NCBI GenBank assembly: GCA_963575745.1
Contig: CAUYUJ010000751.1
Span: 34,440 to 98,439, forward strand
Source of the DNA: Prorocentrum cordatum
Lineage: Eukaryota > Sar > Dinophyceae > Prorocentrales > Prorocentraceae
Reading direction: 5' to 3'
DNA: 64,000 nt
Of the stretch, positions 58,631-64,000 are shown piece by piece. How positions within the stretch are numbered: position 1 is the first letter of the stretch; each line of letters begins with the position of its first letter. The position numbers were made by a program, and so were the translations under genes. The notes under the pieces are model-generated. The model made no database searches and was not told the DNA's origin. It worked only from the letters and a program-made list of their open reading frames with translations.

Positions 58631-58966
58631 CTATGCTTAATCCAAATACAAGCATGGCCCACCGGCTCAGTGTTAGCATTCCACCTCCTGGGCAACAGCA
58701 ACACCCCCTCCCTCACATACAAGCGCAACCCGACGATAGTCAAGGCAATTATAGGTGCAATGTAAAAGGCTGTCCAGCATCGCTCGTGCCCCGACGCCAG
58801 CCGTTGGCGAATAGGTATAACCACCGCGGGTTTCGAGCGGTTTTATCCCAGGCCGCGTTCACCAATCAGCGTTTCGTTTGCCATTGCTTTTATATCGAAA
58901 GCCAGAACAGCACCCCCAGGCGCCTTTTCATTTCATTCAGGACAGGCATTTGCACGGCCTCTAGGA

Positions 58967-59953
58967 GCAGTGCCGATCAGGTACGACAACACGAAGATGA
59001 GTTCACTTATCCGCTGCGCCAGGCTCAAGGACACGATCCGAGTGCATTTCGGCCCCATATCCGTTCGCATTTTCACGCGCTTCCATTGGTAGATGAAGGA
59101 GGTGGGCGAGGCTCCAGAGTGGCTTCAGACGCAGTCCAAGCGCAAGGCCGAGGTAGGTTCCGTAGCAGTCTCAAGCCCCAAGGACTCGAAATTGGCCCGC
59201 CTCGAGGAACATATCCTATAGGAATCCCCCAGCGCAGGAGGGCCCCTGGCAGCGCTCATTTCGATCCTAGCCAGGCTCACTTTGAGCAACAGTCGCGACT
59301 TGGCGGAGCTTATCGGTGCCAACTACACATGCTTCTTGCGCCCAAGCGACGCTCCGATCATCAAGACCCCACCGCCAAGCCGGCATCGACTACAGCGAAA
59401 CGTGCAAGACCGATGGTAAGGGCCACCAGGACGGGCCACCGTGGCCCCACATCTGCATGGCGATGTTTCATTACCTGATTCAAGTGCCCGAGCTGCCCGA
59501 GTCATTGAACACTAGTCTTCGTCCCGTACTGGAACACGGTGGCCAAGACACCCAAGGAGGAGGCGTTGATGAATCTGCAGATCCACGTGAAATGCTTCAG
59601 GCTGCGTCATCCCCACTACGACAAGAAGAAGTTCGACGGGCCGCAAACCTACAACATTCAGTTCGTGTTGGCATCAGCGCAACAGACTCACTGTCGGCCA
59701 GGCGGGCATTACCCTCCACGAGGCGGTCTGCCAGGTGATGATCGACCTGAATAGTCGGTACATGCCAGGCAGCGAGCCCAGGGGAGCGCTCGACAGGGAC
59801 GCCGGGATTTTCCTGCAGCGCATCGGCATCAGCAATGGCAGCATCCCCAAACAGGTGACCAGCAGCAAGGCTACCAGCAGCAGCCAGGGCAAGGGAAATA
59901 ATAATTCAGGGAACAACACCGAGGAGGAGATAGCCGCAGATCTCGAGGATTAA
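58967..59953 (+). pseudogene. Degenerate coding remnant, family not recognised
   Basis: One frame (first base 58967) reads sensibly across two in-frame TAG codons (59090 and 59219): ...IRVHFGPISVRIFTRFHW, stop, MKEVGEAPEWLQTQSKRKAE..., stop, ...RDLAELIGANYTCFLRPSDA. Sense then continues in a second frame (SETCKTDGKG...HICMAMFHYLIQVPELPESL), a third (FVPYWNTVAKTPKEEALMNL...KKKFDGPQTYNIQFVLASAQ) and a fourth to the stop at 59951-59953 (TVGQAGITLHEAVCQVMIDL...TEEEIAADLED). Base composition is even and there are no repeats. It looks like an old retro- or degraded copy of a gene of at least 300 codons; alternatively some breaks are very short introns. Confidence 0.4.
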
Positions 59954-60569
59954 ACCGTGCTGTTCTTGATGAGATTGCGGGCTCCCAGAGAATGGCTGAT
60001 ATGCTCAGGAATTGACAGCTGAATGATAAGGCCCTGTCGCGCTTGCAGGCGAGATCGTCTGTTCGCATTCTCCGAAACAATTTTGGGAGTCTTTTTTTCT
60101 CGATGTTTCATCAGTCTGGGGCCCCAGCCGAATTCGAACTCAACATGGAACAGCTTTTAAGTCGGGCGTCTTGGGTTCAGACTGTCCCTGCTGATATCCC
60201 TCTTTCCTCGGTTGAGTCCCCTTCCCCTTTCCAGCTCTTGCTTCCGCCCTCCACCGCCCAGGACGCAGCAGAAAGTGTAGATAATGCTCCGAATCCTCGG
60301 GGGCCTGAAAGCTTGTGTGCAGATTGTGACGACCTCACGACTCGTCAAGTTTTCTAGGCAGGGGATTTGTGCTTCTGGAGGGCTGTTTCGGTTTCCCGGA
60401 CGGACCGTCCCTCCCTAAGCCAGTGGAGTCCCCCAGCGAAGCCGCTGGTAGGCGCCTTCGTACGCGCAGCACAGAGCCGATTTCACGATTGCATGTTGCG
60501 GATTCTTCTCGCCGAGGGTGGGAAGAGCTCTTTGACGAAGACATTGGCTCGCAAGTGGCTGTCAGTCTG
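59954..60569. other. Low-repeat spacer
   Basis: An open frame at 60043-60357 has no recognised features. Confidence 0.35.
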
Positions 60570-60625
60570 TCCTCCTCCTCCTCCTCGTCCTCCTCCTCCT
60601 CCTCCTCCTCCTCCTCCCTGCGGCT
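60570..60625 (+). repeat. (TCC)n microsatellite
   Basis: About 50 bases of TCC with one TCG. Confidence 0.9.
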
Positions 60626-61326
60626 CGTTCTCGGGCCATCAATCGGGCCCCAGGTGGCCGTCCAGGGCGGTTCAGGCCCCCTTGGAAAGCTCAAGGGCAG
60701 TCGGTGGAAGGCACCCTGGGGCCCGACAGCCTCCAGGAATCTCCCCCGTGCATATCGTCCTTTCCTCCAGGATGGTCCCTCCCTCCCTCGTCCTCGCCAC
60801 TTCTGTCCCGTCCTGGAATCACTCTTCTTGCTCCTTCCCCTCACACCTACACATTGCTTCTCCACCCTTCTCCAGTCCTCCCCCCCTTTTCCTCCGCCAT
60901 CCCTCCATCCTCCCGGGTCCTCCCTCCCTCTCTCCTCCCTCTATCTCTTTGTCTCTTTTCCTCAAGGGAGTTCGGCTGAATGCCCCAACGTCCAAGTAAT
61001 TCTGGCATCCGCCGATCTGACTTATCCACTCCGCGGTCCCAGGGGTTCCGACCTTCTCCCTGAGGTCAGATCTGTGCGCAAGAGCAGTGTTTGATTGTCC
61101 CCAGACCTGATCGCGGGCCCCCGTGGCCGAATAGATCCGATCATCGGAGATCTGGGAACAACTCCTCTCTGCATCCCTTTTCTCCCTCCCCTGAGAGCCG
61201 CCGCATTGAAGACATACAACCTCGTGAAACATCACGACCAGGGCCGCAGACCCCATCTCATTCTGCGCCATTGCTCAAGCCTGATATCGATATGTGGAGG
61301 TGCCAGGGCCGGGCGAACTCCTCCCT
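60626..61326. other. Pyrimidine-rich spacer
   Basis: CCTCCCTC-rich at 60780-60960; 61010-61300 unassigned. No gene. Confidence 0.4.
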
Positions 61327-61328
61327 AC

Positions 61329-61402
61329 TCCGCCCTCCTCCGCCTCCTCCTCCTCCTCCTCCTCCTCCTCCTCCTCCGCCTCCTCCTCCTCCTCTTCCTC
61401 GT
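61329..61402 (+). repeat. (TCC)n microsatellite
   Basis: TCC units that lead straight into a family D element. Confidence 0.85.
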
Positions 61403-61545
61403 GGGCCATGATGTTTCCCCGGATGTCGTGGCGCCTCTTCTCATTTCAATGCGTTCCCGGCCCCACTTTGGGCCGCGCGCATGCCGCCGGCCATGATTTG
61501 CGCCCCCCTCTCTTGGACGCCCCCCTCTTGGCCGCCCCCGAGATC
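61390..61545 (+). mobile_element. Family D element, copy
   Basis: CGTGGGCCATGATGTTTCCC, GTGGCGCCTCTTCTCATTTC, GGGCCGCGCGCATGCCGCC, CCCCCTCTTGGCCGCCCCCGA right end. The left G-rich arm is replaced by the TCC tract. Confidence 0.75.
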
Positions 61546-62324
61546 GGGGTCCGACAGCCCACCTGGGCCCAGGACCGCGCGGATTCGCCATCGGAGACCT
61601 GTCCCATCCAGGCATGATTGGTCAGGGAATTGGAGCAGGGTATTGGAATCGGTGCGGAGATTGCTAAGGCAAGGTGGGTTAGATCTGGCCCAACCTAGCT
61701 TAGAAGTGGGTTTCAGATGCCGCTACACGGGCGGAGCCCACTTAGCCCCGACCATGAACCCCCCCAGGTCTTTTGGGGCATTTGGGACCTTCTCCTCAAA
61801 GAGGTCAGGGCAGCTATGACCCGCCTTGGCATCCGCAGATAGCCCCCATGCCGCCTCAGCATCCCCCGCACCGATCCCAGTAGCCGGTCTCCCGCATCGT
61901 CGCCCCCCCATGGAGGGCCTCCCCGCCTCGGCCTGCCTGCGGGCGCGATGAGATCTCTCTGGATCTCATGCCCTCCCACTTCAGATTCCCATGCACCTCG
62001 GTCGTTGAAAGTGGGCATCTCTGGATTACCAGATCGATTCCAATCTACTTCAATCAAGCGCCTCCCCACTTCATGAACAGATCTGACGCTGATGTGTTTG
62101 GCTGGTCTTCTTGATCGGCCTTCCTACTTCACGTTTTTGTCATACTTCTTCCGGCGTGTACGCCTCCTGGCCGTCCCCCTCCCCCTCGCCCGCGCCCGTG
62201 CCGCGGGCCATGATTTGCGCCCCCCCTCTTGGACGCTCCGACTCGTCCCCGCTTGTGTGGCTCGCCTGAGGTTCTTCTCCGGGCCCGCCTCATCTGTGTG
62301 CGTGCATTCTGCGCCTGCTCGCCT
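61546..62324. other. Spacer with a family D fragment at about 62195-62245
   Basis: GCGGGCCATGATTTGCGCCC then CCCTCTTGGACGC is the right half of family D. GCCTTCCTACTTCA at 62119 recurs near 11470. No gene recognised. Confidence 0.4.
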
Positions 62325-62508
62325 ACAGTGGAAACCCATGCCAAGAGACACCCCTGCTTGCCCGCAGGGTGCCCCGAGTTCCTCGGGCTTCGATGATTTT
62401 GCAGTGGAGAGCGTGTCCTTCCCCCACCAACGATCGATGGATGTCCTGGGGTCCCAGGGTTGGGTTTCTGGTGGAAGGTTTCTTGTGGACTGGTGTCCAC
62501 TGTACCCC
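62325..62508 (-). mobile_element. Family T element, copy 2, inverted
   Basis: CTACAGTGGAAACCC left, CCTGGGGTCCCAGGGTTGGG, TTTCTGGTGGAAGGTTTC, and TGGTGTCCACTGTA right. Reverse complement of the order at 32280-32480; ends CTACAGTGG/CCACTGTA are inverted. Confidence 0.65.
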
Positions 62509-62679
62509 GCCAGGATCCCGACCGGGTGGGCTCCGCGTGTCGGTGCGGAGCGTCGGTGCGGGGCGAGCCCCCGTGCCTCCCTGGAGTGGCCGTCGGCGCT
62601 TCGCGCGGCCGAAACCCAGGCGAAAGCGCCCAGCGTAGAAAACACTGCAGCTGCCAGATCTCAGGGCTCACGTTACCCC

Positions 62680-62860
62680 TCCCCCCCCTCCTCCTCCTCC
62701 TCGCCCCTCTTCCCTCTTCCCTCCTCCTCCTCCTCCACCTTTCTCCTCTTCCGCCTCCTCCTCCTCCTCCTCCTTCCTCCTCCTCCTCCTCCTCCTTCCT
62801 CCTCCTTCCTCCTCCTCCTTCCTCCTCCTCCTCCTCCTCCTCCTCCTCCTCCAGGCTGCG
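62680..62860 (+). repeat. (TCC)n/(TCCTCCTTCC)n microsatellite
   Basis: Pyrimidine tract of about 180 bases. Confidence 0.9.
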
Positions 62861-62954
62861 TGCTCCCTGCCTCCCCCCCGGCCAGGGCCCTCCGTCCCCG
62901 CCGCCGGGCTGCCCGAGCCGGCCGCCGCTGCCGCGCCGCGGCCTCGGAGCGAGG

Positions 62955-63570
62955 GGCCCCGAGAGGAGGAGGGAGGAGCGAGGGAGGAGCGAGGAGGGAT
63001 CGAGGAGGGGGGAGGGAGGAGCGGGGGGCGAGAGGAGGAGCGAGGAGGGAGCTGGGGGGGGGAGAGGAGGAGCGAGGAGCGGGGGGCGAGAGGAGGAGCG
63101 AGGAGGGAGCGAGGAGAGGGCGAGGAGGGAGCGAGGAGGGAGGAGGGCGGAGTCGGAGGGATGCGAGGAGGAGCGAGGGGGGGAGCGAGGAGGGGGGAGG
63201 GAGGAGGTCGGAGCTGGAGGGACGAGAAGGAGGGACGAGGACGTCGAGGAGGAGAGGGAAACGATGGGAAGAGCATGAAGGAGGAAGAGGATGAAGGAGG
63301 ATGGGGAGGAGAGATAACGAGGACGAGTAGGAGGCGAGGAGGAGGGAAAATATCAAGGAGGAGGGGGAGGATGAGCGAAGAGGTAGCGAGGAGGAGGAGG
63401 AGGAGGAGGAGGAGGAGGAGGAGGAGGAGGAGCGAGGAGCGAGGAGCGAGGAAGAGGAGGAGCGAGGAGGAGGAGGAGCGAGGCGGGAGCGAGAAGAGGT
63501 CGAGGAGGGAGCAAGGAGGGATCGATGAGGGGGCGAGGAGGGGGCGAGGAGGATACGGCGAAGGAAGAAG
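62955..63570 (+). repeat. GGAGCGAGGAG purine repeat
   Basis: Imperfect GAGGAGCGAGGAGGGAGC units with a pure GGA stretch at 63388-63435. It mirrors the CTCCTCGCTCCTC tract at 37250-37420 on the other strand. Confidence 0.85.
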
Positions 63571-64000
63571 GTGAGCGGAAGGAGGAGGTGGACAAGCAGA
63601 AGGAGACAGGCGCGGATCAGGAGGAGAGGGCCTGTCAAGTGTCGGCAGCACGCCGACGCCGCCGACGTCAGCGATGGCGACACTGCCGCCGCCCGCGGCG
63701 ACACCAGGCGGACCGCGGCGTTGGCGCGGGAGTCAGACCACCGAGGGCATGTTATTGCTCGTAGCGTTGGCCCTCAGAGGTCCGGATCCTTTCCCGCAGA
63801 CCAGCCTTTCATCCTGAGCCGTTCTTTTTTGGCACCGCGTGGGGGGAAGCGCTGAGGTCGGTGAGGGGGTCTGTGGAGCTGGGGGCGGCAGCAGCAGTGC
63901 CACTGGTGGCGGCAGCGGCCGCCGCCGGCAGCGGCAGCCTCCGGCAGCGGCAGCGGCAGCGCCCGTTCCGACGCCGGCGGGGGGCGGCGACCGGCGGCCG
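63571..64000. repeat. GC-rich end with (GGCAGC)n
   Basis: 63640-63740 is GC-rich and unassigned. 63885-63965 is (GGCAGC)n/(GGC)n. The window ends inside GC-rich sequence. Confidence 0.6.

Overview
The window reads as nuclear DNA of a dinoflagellate. Four things point there: (i) bases 1-17 are the last 17 nt of the dinoflagellate trans-spliced leader; (ii) the genes use GT, GA and GC 5' splice sites with an AG|G-type junction; (iii) the DNA is GC-rich and most of it is repeats; (iv) recognisable coding exons are tiny islands kilobases apart. A GC-rich bloom-forming lineage such as Prorocentrum would fit, but the species cannot be fixed from sequence alone.

Layout. 1-6.8 kb: a long LINE-type retrotransposon with a spliced-leader relic at its 5' end. 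It carries a zinc-finger/coiled-coil ORF1 and an ORF2 with endonuclease, reverse transcriptase, RNase H and C-terminal zinc fingers, broken by two frameshifts. 6.8-23 kb: mostly satellites, GGA/TCC microsatellites and short inverted-repeat elements, with no convincing gene. 23.09-24.26 kb: a two-exon gene for a secreted-type, cysteine-rich, single-pass membrane protein. 24.3-40 kb: more short elements and microsatellites. 40.08-53.01 kb: a five-exon gene for a 244-residue phospholipid-scramblase-family protein spread over 13 kb; its introns are built from the same element families found outside genes. 55.2-57.2 kb: fragments of a probable cysteine-rich (ephrin-receptor-like) multi-exon gene. 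58.9-60 kb: a degenerate, unrecognised coding remnant. 60-64 kb: repeats again.

The main signal is a crowded ecology of at least fifteen short (0.1-0.3 kb) non-autonomous inverted-repeat families, called A to X here for convenience. One (family C) has long terminal inverted repeats and clear 8-bp target duplications at seven sites. One (family J) forms nearly the whole of the last scramblase intron, almost from splice site to splice site, which is how an introner looks. One (family F) is a 147-bp hairpin whose two copies differ by a compensatory base-pair change. The asymmetric families A, B, D, E, L and O all lie in the same orientation as the genes. Together these suggest that short transposons are supplying and enlarging introns here.

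Limits. Everything was read by eye without searches. Repeat boundaries are good to a few bases where target duplications are given and to about 10-20 bases elsewhere. Splice junctions come from reading frame, family alignment and local signals, with no transcripts. Most long open frames in the window are by-products of GGA/TCC tracts or in-frame satellites and are not annotated as genes.
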